Source: CALOCN01 sp942491735
Lineage (GTDB): Bacteria; Eisenbacteria; RBG-16-71-46; JABDJR01
Assembly (NCBI GenBank): GCA_942491735.1
Contig: CALOCN010000001.1
Location: 868,001-932,000, forward strand
Length of the DNA stretch: 64,000 nucleotides
Reading direction: 5' to 3'
Shown: piece after piece, positions 14,894 to 25,000 of the stretch
Numbering within the stretch: the stretch's first letter is position 1
How the letters are laid out: each line of letters begins with the position of its first letter
Program-made: the position numbers and the translations under genes
Notes under the pieces: generated by a model
What the model was told of the DNA's origin: nothing
Databases searched by the model: none
The model's input: the letters and a program-made list of their open reading frames with translations, nothing else

Positions 14894-15811
14894 ATGACCC
14901 ACAACAACACCCAACTCCCATTGGCCCCGCGTCGCACGCGTGCGTCGTGGATCCTTGCCGGACTCGCCGGTCCCTTCCTCTTGTCCGGGTGCACCGAGAC
15001 CGTGGTGGTCCCCGAGTGCGGCGTCCTGGTTCCTCCGGCCCAGGTCTACTCGGTCACCGGGGACGAAGAGGTGTGGCTCTACTGGACCCCGGTCCAGCCG
15101 GATAAGGTCGTCGAGTACGTGGTGTATCGCTCGTTCGCGGACCAGGGCCCCTACGAGGAAATCGGGCATACCCGTGGCGACACCTTCGTGGATCGCCAGG
15201 TGGTCAACGGAGCGACCTACTTCTACGCGGTGACCTCGTTGGACAATTGCGGTTTCGAGTCGGAGCTGAGCCCCGAGTCCGTGTTCGACACGCCGCGTCC
15301 CGAGGGCTATGGCGCCCAGGTGTTCGACGCCAACAGTTCCCGCTGGGAGCGCAGCGGCTGGGACTTCAGCACCTTCCGCTCCCTCCCTTGGGATCACCCG
15401 GACACCGACGTCTACTTCATCTGGGCGGATGGCGTGCCTCTCATCGTCGGGCAGGATGTCGACACCGACGTCCAGGATGCGGGCTTCGTGGGCTTCGATG
15501 CGGTGGGGTGGGCGCCCGATGGCGGCTGGAGCCCCACCGGTACCGCGGAAGCCATCTCCGGCCACTGCTACCTGGTCTGGACCCGGGACAACCACTTTGC
15601 CAAGGTGCGGGTGCTCGCGGTGAGAGACGACCGGATCACCTTCGACTGGGGCTACCAGGTGGACCGCGGCAACCCGGAACTGGCGCCGCGGCCCGGTTTC
15701 CCCCGGATTCCCATGGGGGTGACCCCCCGATGGAGCGGGAGTCCCTCGGCCCGTCCCGCGCCCGCTTCCATGACCCCGACCCCTCGCGAGGGCACAACGA
15801 ACACACATTGA
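14894..15811 (+). CDS. Lipoprotein with fibronectin type III-like domain, sigma54-controlled
   Basis: A 305-residue protein starting at MTHNNTQ after GAGGAT. The N terminus is a lipoprotein signal (RASWILAGLAGPFLLSGC) with the lipobox Cys near residue 34. Residues about 45-115 have the strands of a fibronectin III fold (VWLYWTPVQPDKVVEYVVYRS, then TYFYAVTSLDNCG). The following 150 residues (SRWERSGWDFSTF to FDWGYQVDRGNPEL) are rich in Trp and Asp and not recognised. The tail is Pro/Thr-rich. A sigma54 promoter match lies directly upstream, so expression should depend on one of the enhancer-binding proteins. Location in the envelope is clear; function is not. Confidence 0.8.
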   Translation: MTHNNTQLPLAPRRTRASWILAGLAGPFLLSGCTETVVVPECGVLVPPAQVYSVTGDEEVWLYWTPVQPDKVVEYVVYRSFADQGPYEEIGHTRGDTFVDRQVVNGATYFYAVTSLDNCGFESELSPESVFDTPRPEGYGAQVFDANSSRWERSGWDFSTFRSLPWDHPDTDVYFIWADGVPLIVGQDVDTDVQDAGFVGFDAVGWAPDGGWSPTGTAEAISGHCYLVWTRDNHFAKVRVLAVRDDRITFDWGYQVDRGNPELAPRPGFPRIPMGVTPRWSGSPSARPAPASMTPTPREGTTNTH

Positions 15812-15817
15812 CCCCTT

Positions 15818-15870
15818 GGGGGCCGGCGCCGGTGGGTTTCTCCCCGGCTACTTCACCGGCACCGGCCCCC
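15818..15870 (+). repeat. 17-bp near-perfect inverted repeat after the lipoprotein gene
   Basis: Arms 15818-15834 and 15854-15870 pair with one mismatch over a 19-nt loop, just after the lipoprotein stop. No T-run follows, but the classic terminator at 15919 does; together they form a double stop. Confidence 0.5.
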
Positions 15871-15918
15871 AAACACGTTGCTTCGCCGGTGGCAAATCGG
15901 CCCCGCCGTCGGCGAGCG

Positions 15919-15947
15919 GGCCCCCCGAACGGGGGGCCTTTTTTTTT
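15919..15947 (+). terminator. Rho-independent terminator split by the insertion sequence
   Basis: GGCCCCCC and GGGGGGCC pair over GAAC, followed by nine T. The insertion sequence begins at the next base, so its left end sits exactly at the end of the T-tract. Confidence 0.92.
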
Positions 15948-17296
15948 GGCTCTTCCGGCTTTCGAGTGGGTGATTTTCTAGGCTGAGCGGGTCGGGTAGC
16001 CTCTGGGGAGTTCAACCCTGGAGGTGACTGGTGGACGACAAGGCTCTCTACGCGGCGATTCTGGGCATCACGGCTCCCTGGAAGGTCGAGACGGTGGATC
16101 TGCAACTGGAGGCGGGCGAGGTCCATGTCTGGGTGGCCCTGCCCCCCAAGACGCGCTGGGTCTGTCCGGTGTGCGAGGAACGGGCGCCGATCCATGACCA
16201 CAAGGAGCGCGCCTGGCGCCATCTGGACACCTGCCAGTACCGGACGATCCTCCACGCCCGCATCCCTCGCCTGGACTGCGCCACCCACGGGATCAAGCAG
16301 CTGGAGGTGCCGTGGGCCGAAGCGGGATCCCGCTTCACCGCCCTCTTCGAAGCGCTGGTCATCGACTGGCTCGGGAAGGCGACGATCCAGGCCGTGGCGG
16401 ATCAGCTGCGCCTGACCTGGGACCAGGTGGCCGGCATCCAGGAGCGCGCCGTACGCCGAGGGCTCGCTCGCCGCGTGCTCGATCCCATCGAGTACCTCGG
16501 GGTCGACGAGACCTCGTTCCGCCGCCGGCATCGCTACGTCACCGTCGTCATCGACGTGAAGAACCCTCGCGTCCTCGATGTCCAGGAGAACCGGAGGCGG
16601 GAGAGCCTCGATGCGTTCTGGAGGCAGTGGCCCGAGGCGCACAAGCAGGCGGTCGTCGCGGTGTCCATGGACATGTACGAACCTTTCATCCTGTCCACGC
16701 GGGCGGCCGTTCCCGAGGCCGAGATCGTCTTCGACAAGTTCCACATTGCCAAGAACCTCGGCGATGCCGTGGATCGCGTGCGACGTGCCGAGCACCGCGA
16801 CCTGCTCGCCCGCGGCATCCCCTGGCTCAAGAAGACCAAGTACGACTGGCTGCGACACCCCAGTTCGTTCACCGACGAGCACTGGCAGCGGTTCCTCACG
16901 CTCCTGCGCCGAACTCATCTCAAGACCGCACGGGCCTGGAACCTCAAGGAGGCCTTCATGGCCATCTTCGAGTACAACGATCCGGATCGCATCGAGGAGC
17001 GGTTCGCGCACTGGTACCAGTGGGCCCGGAGAAGCCGGCTGGCTCCCTTCAAGCGCCTGGCCCTCACCCTCCGGCGACACTGGGACAGCATCCGCAGCTA
17101 CTTCACCCACCGGATCACCAACGCCGCCGCCGAGATGATCAACTCCAAGATCCAGAAGGTGAAGACCATGTCCCGCGGCTTCCGCAACCCCCAGCGCTTC
17201 CGCGCCGCCATCCTCTTCCACTGCGGCGGACTCGATCTCTACCCCAGCCAGATCAGCAAACCCTCATGATTCGCCCACACGATTCCCGGAAGAGCC
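15948..17296 (+). mobile_element. Complete ISL3-family insertion sequence with 8-bp target duplication
   Basis: The left end begins GGCTCTTCCGG and the right end, read inward, begins with the same 11 bases; further partial identity (TCGnGTGGGnGA) extends each inverted repeat to about 25 bp. The element is 1349 bp and encodes one transposase. It is flanked by T-tracts: nine T on the left (15939-15947) and eight T on the right (17297-17304), consistent with an 8-bp TTTTTTTT duplication, the size typical of ISL3. The target was therefore the T-run of a rho-independent terminator. The intact ends and open transposase frame suggest a recent, possibly active, element. Confidence 0.92.
16031..17269 (+). 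CDS. tnp: ISL3-family transposase
   Basis: A 412-residue transposase starting at GTG 16031 behind a strong GGAGGTGAC. The N terminus has a zinc-binding module (CPVCEERAPIHDH, then LDCATHG) followed by a helix-turn-helix region (ATIQAVADQLRLTWDQVAGI). The DDE catalytic core is visible: D in YLGVDETSF, D in IVFDKFHIAKN and a C-terminal E near NAAAEMINSKIQKVKTMSRGFRN. Length is close to the family's usual 400-430 residues and no frameshift is seen. The gene lies wholly within the inverted repeats, shielded from outside transcription by the terminator at the left end. Confidence 0.95.
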   Translation: MDDKALYAAILGITAPWKVETVDLQLEAGEVHVWVALPPKTRWVCPVCEERAPIHDHKERAWRHLDTCQYRTILHARIPRLDCATHGIKQLEVPWAEAGSRFTALFEALVIDWLGKATIQAVADQLRLTWDQVAGIQERAVRRGLARRVLDPIEYLGVDETSFRRRHRYVTVVIDVKNPRVLDVQENRRRESLDAFWRQWPEAHKQAVVAVSMDMYEPFILSTRAAVPEAEIVFDKFHIAKNLGDAVDRVRRAEHRDLLARGIPWLKKTKYDWLRHPSSFTDEHWQRFLTLLRRTHLKTARAWNLKEAFMAIFEYNDPDRIEERFAHWYQWARRSRLAPFKRLALTLRRHWDSIRSYFTHRITNAAAEMINSKIQKVKTMSRGFRNPQRFRAAILFHCGGLDLYPSQISKPS

Positions 17297-17504
17297 TTTT
17301 TTTTGCCTCGCACCCCGGAGGAGGGGGTGAGATCCTCTGCGGCCTGCCCATGGCAGGGGGTGGCCGTGCCCCCGAAGGAGCCCGGAAACGGGGAACTTCC
17401 AGGGCCCCAGCGGGTCTTATTCGTGTACGAGCCCACCCCGACGGGGAGCGCAACACTATCCTGTTGCCAAATAACGAGTTACAGCTCAACGCCGAAAGCC
17501 GTTT
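17297..17504. other. Gap between the insertion sequence and the M6 protease gene
   Basis: This 208-nt stretch begins with the duplicated T-tract and is otherwise the original downstream flank of the interrupted terminator. A purine-rich segment and CTATCCT (a possible -10) occur, but no clear promoter, RNA or gene was found. Confidence 0.4.
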
Positions 17505-20500
17505 ATGACCTCACGTGTTGATTTCCGGGGATGGCTCCGTCCCATCCTCCTGACCGGACTTATCCTGCTGGTGTGGGGTGGTTCGGTCCTGAGTCCCGGC
17601 CTCGTCGGTCCGGTCCTGGCCGAGACCCCGTCGGCGACCCGCGTGCCCACGCCCTGTTTCGTGCCCCCGCCCCCCCAGAAGCTGGGGTTCCAACCGGGGT
17701 CCCAGGCGCCGCTGCCCGGGAGCGAAGCCCGCGCGGCCAAGGCGCTCGCCCTTGGCGGGCCCGCCTTTGGCTATCGGGACGATCACCTCACCGGACTCCA
17801 CCACCCGGCGGGGGAGCCGCGTCACTTCAACGTGATCTGCATCCTGGCCGACTTCGACGATCAGGCCATGGGCTCGGTCCTGGAAGACGCCCCCGAGGGC
17901 AAGACGATCCATGACTACTTCAACCGGGTCATGACCCATCTGTCCCAGCAGTATTCGCAGATGTCGGACGGCCTGGTCACCATCGACTGGACCCTCACCG
18001 ACAAGGTCTACCGCCTGCCGGAGCTCATGGCCTACTACGGCCTGGACGACTCCATCGCGACCCGGGAAGCGGAGCTTTGTCAGGACGCGGTGCAGACCGC
18101 GGATCCGGATATCGACTTTCGCCCCTACAACAGCTTCGTCACCTTCCACGCCGGCGGTGGTCAGGAAGCGGACATCAACGACGATTCCCACGATCAGATC
18201 TGGTCGGTGTTCTTCCGTCAGTTCGATTTCAGTTTCTGGCTGGATGCCGAGGATCGCGAGTTCGGCATTCGGACCATGGACATGGTGGGCGACGATCCGT
18301 TCTATGTGACCAGCATGGTCATCATGCCGGAGTACGAAACCCAGGACGGATATGAGTTCGGGATGCAGGGGGTGGTGGCACACGAGTACGGGCACTCCTT
18401 CGGCATCCCCGATCTGTACGACACCACCGCCCCGGAAGGGTTCGTCTTTGCCGAGAGCCAGGGGATCGGCACCTTTGGTCTCATGGGGGCGGGCATCTGG
18501 AACGCCAACGGGTTCTTCCCGGCCGAGTTCTGTGGATGGAGCCGTTTTTACGCGGGCTGGTCCGTTCCCACCATCCTGCGCGCGGAGGCGGGTGACGGCG
18601 GGTTGGTGGAGGTGAACGCGATCCAGCACGATCGGCGGGGCGCCCTGGTCCGGATCCCCCTGGGTGGGGACGAGTACTTCCTCATCGAGAACCGCATCCG
18701 CGACTACAACGGGGACGGGGAGTTCACCTTCGACGACGCGGATTCCAGCGGCACCTTCGACTTCTGGGACGACAGCTACGCCACCATCGACGGCAACCAG
18801 GCCGAGTTCGACTGGCACCTGCCCCAGGAGTTCGGCGGGCCCACCGAGAGCCGCCCGGATGGTTCCGGCCTGCTCATCTGGCACGTGGACGAGTCGATCA
18901 TGTCCACCTATCTCATGTACAACCTGGTCAACGCGGAGCCGTTGCACAAGGGGTTGGATCTCGAGGAAGCGGACGGGATCCAGGATCTGGACAAGCTGGA
19001 GTTCGTGTTCGAGGCCTTCGGGGATCCGCTCGATTCCTGGTTCGCCCCCAACGCCACCGAGTTCACCCCGGACAGCGAGCCCAACACCGACGGCTACAAC
19101 GACGCCTACTCCGGGGTGTGGATCACCGACATCTCCGAACCCGGTCCCACCATGAGCTTTCGTCTCCGCTTTGCCGATATCGAGGGGCGGGTCGGGGACT
19201 TCGTCAGCGGGTGGCCCCTGGACCTCACGGGAACGGTGGGGGATTTCCAGCCCATCACCGGCGATCTCAATCGTGACGGCATCCAGGAGATCATCATCAC
19301 CGCCATGGAGACCGAGTCGGTGGGCACGGTCAGTATCTTCCGCCCGGACGGCACGCCGTACCGTGGCGAGGACGCTGTGGTCTATCGCGGCCAGGTGCGC
19401 AGCGAGCCCATCCTGGTACCCCTGGAGGGACCGGGTGACGACCAACCCGAAGTGGTGTTCGTGGCCGGCAACGGTCTGTTCGCGATGACCGGCACCGGAT
19501 CGTGGATCAACAGCCAGGGATTCCAGAGCGGGATCCCCGTGCCGTTCGCGCAGCTGGAACGGGACCCCGGCCGGGTCGAGATCTCCGCCGGGGATCTGGA
19601 TCTCGACGGGCGCAACGAGGTCTATGTCGCCACTCCCACCGCCAGCCCCATCGAGGAGATCTCCGATTGGAGCAACCTCCGCGCCTACTCGTTGACCGGC
19701 GATGGGGTCCGCATGCTGGCCGTCCAGTCCCATCGGGGCACCATGCCCCGGGCGGCCTCGGTGGGGGACCTGGACTCGGTGGACCGGGGTCTGGGCGAAC
19801 TCATCACGGTCGTCGAGGATCGTGGCAGTTCCTACCTTGCGGTGGGGCTCATCACGGGACAACTGCCCGACGACACCTACGATGTCCAGGAGGCGCGATG
19901 GAGCCCCGGCGAGGGGATCCGCCTCACCGCGCCGGTGATCGGCGACCTCGACCGCGACGGCGTCGACGACATCATCGTCGCGGACTCCAGGGGATACGTG
20001 CATGCGCTCAACATCCGGGTCGCGACCTCGGACGGCGTGACCAAGCTTCCCTGTCCTGCCGACGGGAACTGCGATTTCGTGGTGCCCGGTTCGGGGAACC
20101 GGCCCGAGCCCTGCTTCCACACCTCCTGCTTCAGCGAGCTGCCCGGCTGGCCGGTGGAAACCGGTTCCACCGCGGACGACGATCTCAGCCTGGCCGATGT
20201 CGACGGCGACGGGTACCTGGAAGTACTCGCCATGGGGCCCATCGACCGCCTGTGGATGATCAACTACAACGGCACCGTCAACGTGGCCACACCGGTGAAC
20301 GTTGCTTCGGAGCTGAAGTTCGACGACGGCTATCTCTCCGCCCTCGTCCTGGACGCGGATCCGGCGGCCGGAGCGGAGATCGTTCTCCCGCTCTACGATG
20401 GGCAGGTCCGGGCCCTGGACTCCCGCGGCAAGAGCACCCCGGGGTGGTCGTATCTGGGCGGCGGCAACCAGGACAGCTACCCGGTCATCACCGATCTCGA

Positions 20501-21026
20501 CGGGAATGGAACCCTGGAGCTCATCACCCTGGAAGACGTGACCATCGCCATTCCCGAGGACATCCGGACCGGGGACACGTCCCCCGGTCTCACCCGCAGC
20601 GGCCGGGTCATTGTCCGCCAGCTCGCGGAGGGAACCGCCGAGGGCCCCTGGCCGGTCTACCGGGCCAACCCCCTGCGTAACGGGTATGTGAGCGCTCCTT
20701 CGAGCGAAGCCGCCCAGCCGGACGGGGGAACCGCCTCCGGGGAGGTCTTCGTATTCCCCAACCCGGTGGTGACCCGGACCGCGGGGCTCCACTACACGGT
20801 TCGCTCGGACGTGGACCGGGTGCTGATCCGCATTCATGATGCGACCGGGACCGAGGTCATCCAGCTCTCGGGCAGCATCGACGAGGGGACCGACAACGTG
20901 GTCGATTGGGACCTGACCAACGACCAGGGCAACGCGGTCGCCCCCGGACTGTACTTTGCCCGCTTCACTTTCGAGGCCTCGGGCAGCTCCGAAGTCAAGA
21001 TCGCCAAGTTCGTGGTGACCCGATGA
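17505..21026 (+). CDS. Secreted M6-family metalloprotease with FG-GAP-like repeats and Por-type C-terminal domain
   Basis: A 1173-residue exported protein. A signal peptide (about residues 12-40) precedes the protease domain, whose zinc motif HEYGHSFGIPDLYD (about 292) and downstream LMGAG turn identify the M6/immune inhibitor A group. From about 560 to 1050 come calcium-binding-like FG-GAP repeats (GDLNRDGIQEI, GDLDLDGRNEV, GDLDRDGVDDI, ADVDGDGYLEV), a beta-propeller arrangement. The last 85 residues form a FlgD-like/Por-type sorting module (VFPNPV, IRIHDATGTEV, GLYFARFTF, ending KIAKFVVTR). The domain order and the PorV-like gene that follows suggest delivery by a type IX-like route to the surface. 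Confidence 0.9.
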   Translation: MTSRVDFRGWLRPILLTGLILLVWGGSVLSPGLVGPVLAETPSATRVPTPCFVPPPPQKLGFQPGSQAPLPGSEARAAKALALGGPAFGYRDDHLTGLHHPAGEPRHFNVICILADFDDQAMGSVLEDAPEGKTIHDYFNRVMTHLSQQYSQMSDGLVTIDWTLTDKVYRLPELMAYYGLDDSIATREAELCQDAVQTADPDIDFRPYNSFVTFHAGGGQEADINDDSHDQIWSVFFRQFDFSFWLDAEDREFGIRTMDMVGDDPFYVTSMVIMPEYETQDGYEFGMQGVVAHEYGHSFGIPDLYDTTAPEGFVFAESQGIGTFGLMGAGIWNANGFFPAEFCGWSRFYAGWSVPTILRAEAGDGGLVEVNAIQHDRRGALVRIPLGGDEYFLIENRIRDYNGDGEFTFDDADSSGTFDFWDDSYATIDGNQAEFDWHLPQEFGGPTESRPDGSGLLIWHVDESIMSTYLMYNLVNAEPLHKGLDLEEADGIQDLDKLEFVFEAFGDPLDSWFAPNATEFTPDSEPNTDGYNDAYSGVWITDISEPGPTMSFRLRFADIEGRVGDFVSGWPLDLTGTVGDFQPITGDLNRDGIQEIIITAMETESVGTVSIFRPDGTPYRGEDAVVYRGQVRSEPILVPLEGPGDDQPEVVFVAGNGLFAMTGTGSWINSQGFQSGIPVPFAQLERDPGRVEISAGDLDLDGRNEVYVATPTASPIEEISDWSNLRAYSLTGDGVRMLAVQSHRGTMPRAASVGDLDSVDRGLGELITVVEDRGSSYLAVGLITGQLPDDTYDVQEARWSPGEGIRLTAPVIGDLDRDGVDDIIVADSRGYVHALNIRVATSDGVTKLPCPADGNCDFVVPGSGNRPEPCFHTSCFSELPGWPVETGSTADDDLSLADVDGDGYLEVLAMGPIDRLWMINYNGTVNVATPVNVASELKFDDGYLSALVLDADPAAGAEIVLPLYDGQVRALDSRGKSTPGWSYLGGGNQDSYPVITDLDGNGTLELITLEDVTIAIPEDIRTGDTSPGLTRSGRVIVRQLAEGTAEGPWPVYRANPLRNGYVSAPSSEAAQPDGGTASGEVFVFPNPVVTRTAGLHYTVRSDVDRVLIRIHDATGTEVIQLSGSIDEGTDNVVDWDLTNDQGNAVAPGLYFARFTFEASGSSEVKIAKFVVTR

Positions 21027-21048
21027 CGTCCCCCCTGCCTGGCCGGAA

Positions 21049-21065
21049 CCGTTCCCACGGAACGG
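21049..21065 (+). terminator. 7-bp hairpin between M6 protease and PorV-like genes
   Basis: CCGTTCC and GGAACGG pair over CAC. No T-run follows; TAGAAT at 21088 could be a -10 for the next gene, so the PorV-like gene may have its own promoter. Confidence 0.35.
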
Positions 21066-21129
21066 GACGCCCCGCCCCGGATTCGCGTAGAATGGACGAC
21101 ACCCGTTTGGGGCGTCTGGAGGATCGATC

Positions 21130-22077
21130 ATGAGACGACATGTAGCCGCGGTGACCGCCGCAGCCACCCTGTTCCTGGGGACCACGGCGCAGGCCGCCGA
21201 GCCCGGACTCACCGTGCTCAACTTTCTCAAGTTGGGTGCCGGTGCCCGCCCGGCCGCCATGGGCGGCGCCTACGTGGCTGCCGCGAGCGATGCCAGCGCC
21301 ACCTATTGGAACCCGGCTGCGCTGCTCCAGATCGAGCGGTACGACGTCATGGGGTCCCATCTCTCCTGGATCCAGGATCTGCGCCAGGAGTTCGTGGCCT
21401 TTGGCGCGCACGTGGGCAAGCATGCCTTCGGCGTGTCGTTCCTGGGTCTGTTCTCGGACGATATCCAGGGGCGCACCGAGACCGGTGATCTGGCCGGGAA
21501 CTTCAGCTTTGGCGATGCCTCCTTCTCCGGTTCGTATGCCTATCAGGTCGGCGAGGTGGGGCTGGGTGGAACGGTCCGCTACGTGCGCGAATCGCTGGGT
21601 TCGGTGCCCATCAGCGTGGACGGCACGTCCCAGAGCGACTTCACCCTGGACGGATTCGCCTTCGACCTCGGGACCACCTGGCGCCCGGGGTTCATGTCCA
21701 GCCTGACCCTCGCCGCGGCGATCCGGAACATGGGGGGCCAGCTCTCCTACGACTTCACCGACGCCACGTCGTTCGACCTTCCCACCACCCTCCAGGCGGG
21801 CGTGGCCTATCGCCACCAGGATGCCAGCGGAGGCGGGTTGCTCGTGGCCGCCGACGTGGTGGCCGCGCGCGGCGACGACGCGTCGCTTCGGGTCGGTGCC
21901 GAGTATGCTTACCGCGGCCAGTTCCTCCTCGATGCGGGGTACAAGTCCGGGTTCGACAACCAGAACGTGAGCTTCGGGTTGGGCTACCGCAACAAGATCC
22001 ACGTGCACTACGCCTTCGTTCCGGTCTATGACGACCTCGGGAACGCGCACCAGATCTCTCTCGGCTACGCCTGGTAG
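21130..22077 (+). CDS. PorV/PorQ-family outer-membrane barrel protein
   Basis: A 315-residue protein with a signal peptide (MRRHVAAVTAAATLFLGTTAQA) and a ribosome-binding site GGAGGATC. It has the family signature near residue 35-65: LKLGAGARPAAMGGAYVA followed by ATYWNPAAL. The remainder consists of alternating amphipathic strands ending in an aromatic (LGYAW), as in FadL-like 14-strand barrels. In Bacteroidetes, PorV shuttles type IX cargo to the attachment complex by binding its C-terminal domain. Here the gene is flanked by two proteases carrying such C-terminal domains, so a cargo-handling role is a reasonable inference. Only 3 nt separate it from the following protease gene. Confidence 0.85.
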   Translation: MRRHVAAVTAAATLFLGTTAQAAEPGLTVLNFLKLGAGARPAAMGGAYVAAASDASATYWNPAALLQIERYDVMGSHLSWIQDLRQEFVAFGAHVGKHAFGVSFLGLFSDDIQGRTETGDLAGNFSFGDASFSGSYAYQVGEVGLGGTVRYVRESLGSVPISVDGTSQSDFTLDGFAFDLGTTWRPGFMSSLTLAAAIRNMGGQLSYDFTDATSFDLPTTLQAGVAYRHQDASGGGLLVAADVVAARGDDASLRVGAEYAYRGQFLLDAGYKSGFDNQNVSFGLGYRNKIHVHYAFVPVYDDLGNAHQISLGYAW

Positions 22078-22080
22078 ACC

Positions 22081-25000
22081 GTGCGTTTCCGGCTCGTGAG
22101 CCGGTTGACCGGGGCGTGTTGCGCCGCACTGCTCGCCGGCACCGCATCGGCACAGGTTCCCCGCGTCACCCCGGGTGAGGTCATTGTTCGGGGCAGCGCC
22201 GAGGCCATCGCCCCCAGGTCGGGCGGTCTGGCGCCCCTCGCCGCAGGCTCCCTGGAATCCCTGATTCGCGTGGCGGGACATGCGGTCCGCGACGTCTCCC
22301 GGATCTCGGTCGGCAACGCGTTTCCCGGCGGGGCCTGGGTGGTGCGCTTCGACAGCGGCGCTTCCCCCGAGGCGATGGCGGCCGAGTTGGCGCGGGATCC
22401 CCGCATTGCCTGGGCCACCCCCAACCACGTCCTGTCCCTGGATCCGGCTCCGGAGTCCCCCGCGGGCGGGTCGGGGATCCCCCTGCCCCAGGATGTGATC
22501 TTCGACGATCCCCGTCTGGGTGAGCAGTGGTCCCTGATCGACGCGCACGTGATGGACGCCTGGGAAACCAGTCTGGGCGAGGGGCGGATCATCGCGGTGA
22601 TCGACATGGGGGTGGAGATCAGCCACCCGGATCTTCAGGACCGCATCCTCATCAACGTGGTGGAACGGGACGGTCTCCCCGGGGTGGACGACGACGGCAA
22701 CGGGTTCGTGGATGACGTGACCGGCTTTGACTTCACCGACGCCCCCAACCTGACCGGAATCCAGGACTACGTGGACCGGGACAACGATCCCAGCGACGAG
22801 CATGGTCACGGGACCCAGGTGGCCGGCGTGGCCGCGGCCACCTCCAACAACGCCCGGGGCATCGCCGGGGTCGCCCCCAGGGCCTCGATACTTGCCCTGA
22901 GAGCCGGTTTCAGTACCGGGTTGCCCTTTGCCAACGCGCTGCTCCAGGAGGATGACGCGGCGGCGGCCATCGTCTACGCGGCGGATCGTGGGGCGCACAT
23001 TCTCAACCTGTCCTGGGGAGACCGGATCGAGACGCCGCTCATCCGCGACGCGGTGGCGTACGCCCGCAGCAAGGGGTGTCTGGTCGTGGCCGCGGCGGGC
23101 AACGGGGCGACCAACCGGGCCTTCCTGCCGGCCGCGCATCCGGGGGTGCTCTCGGTCGGCGCGTCCTCGCGGGACCGACAGCCGGTGCAGTTCTCGAACT
23201 ACGGCCACGACCTGGACCTCATGGCGCCGGGGGTGGCGCTGCTGACCACCGGTCTCAGGGGGAGCTACACGGAGGCTTCCGGCACCTCCTTCAGCGCGCC
23301 GCTCGTGGCCGGAGCGGCGGCCCTGGTCTGGAGCCGGAACCCCACCTGGAGTGCCGACCAGGTCGCCTGGGCGGTGAGGCTCTCGGCCGACGGGGCGCAG
23401 GAAGGCTGGGATCCGCGCACCGGTTGGGGGTACCTGGACGCCCGGGCGCTGGTGGCCATGGACGCGGCCCCTCCGGTGCTGTGGATGGACCCCGGCCGCC
23501 TCGTGGCGGGGGGGGTCGGGATCGACGGCTCGATCGCCCACCCGGCGCTGGTCGACTGGTCCCTCTCCGTCTTCCCGGATCGGGATCAGCTGGAACCCAT
23601 CGAGGAGATCACCCTCATCCCGTCCTCGACCCGGCAAGCGGTGGGCTCGGAACTCTCCCGATTCCAGGCGCCCGACCCCACGACCGATCCCACCTGGATC
23701 GCGCGGCTCCAGGTGCGGGTGTCCGGTCTGCCGCTTATAGAGGTCCGCGAACGGCTGCTCCTGCCGGCTCCGGTGCTGGACGCGAGCAACGTTAGGGTCG
23801 AACCCCAGGTGGGGCCGCAGGATCTGGACCTGGTCGTGACCTGGGAGTCCAGTGCCCGTTACCAGGGAGCGCTGCTTCTGGACGAGGCTTCGGTCTCGGC
23901 CGGTTTTGCCGAGGAAATGGGGCTGGCGTTCACCCACGCGGTGCGGCTTCCCGCACCCAATCGGGGAGGAGAGGTCTCGCTGCAACTGATGGGGCGCCCC
24001 GCTCCGTTTGCGGATCTGACTCCGGTAGCCCGCGTCACGGCAACCCTCCCGCCCGACGTGGCCTTCCTGGCCACCGGGCGGCCGTCTCCCTTTCCCGCGG
24101 GGGCTCCGTTCCACCGCACGGTGGATCTGGACGGGGACCTGCTCCCCGAGGTGCTGGTGGAGACCCCCATCGAGAACGGCCTCTACGGCGGGATCGCCCG
24201 CTACGAAATCTCCCCTGACGGCGGCGCCGAGTTCGTCGACGCGCCGTTCATCCAGGGCATCCCGGTGGATGTCGGGGACACCGACGCGGACGGGCTGATG
24301 GAGATGATCGTGTTTCGCATCGACGGCTGGAAGCTGTTCGAGTCCCGCGAGGCGCACCGCACCCCGGACCGCACGGTCTACTCCGAAAGCGGAAGCGACA
24401 CCGTTCCCATCCGGTTCGTGGGGCGCACCATGATGGGGGTGTCCGGGAACCGTCTGGTGCTCTTCGGCTACGACGTGACGGCGACCATGAACCGGCTGGG
24501 CGAGGCCGAGGCGCCGGTCGACTTCCTGCTTCCCGGCGGTGCCCAGGTCGATGTGGACGGCGACGGTCTTTCCGAGTTCCTGGTCACCGGGAGCGACGGC
24601 AATCTCTATGCGTTCGATCTCACGGAGTCGAGCGTGAACTACCGTGAGCGTTTCGTCCTACCGGTGCCGGTGACCGGTGATCTTCTGGGTTCGCAGTCCG
24701 GGATGAATCTGATCACCCTCGAGAACGATCCCACCCAGCCCGGAAAACCGGGGGATCTGGATCGCGCGGCGACCCGGCTGCGCACCTGGCGGTTCCAGGA
24801 GGGGGTACCGGTGGAGACCGGTTCGCTGGCCTTCTCCGGTCTGCTGACCGGGGCCGACGTCCAGATGTCCCCGGGTACGAGTCCCCAGGAGCATCTTCTG
24901 CTGCGCCGGCGGGGCCGGGTGGATTACGTGTACCTGGACGTCGACCGCTCGACGGGCCCGGACGCCATGACGCCTCGGTGGGGGGGGCGCATGCTGGACT

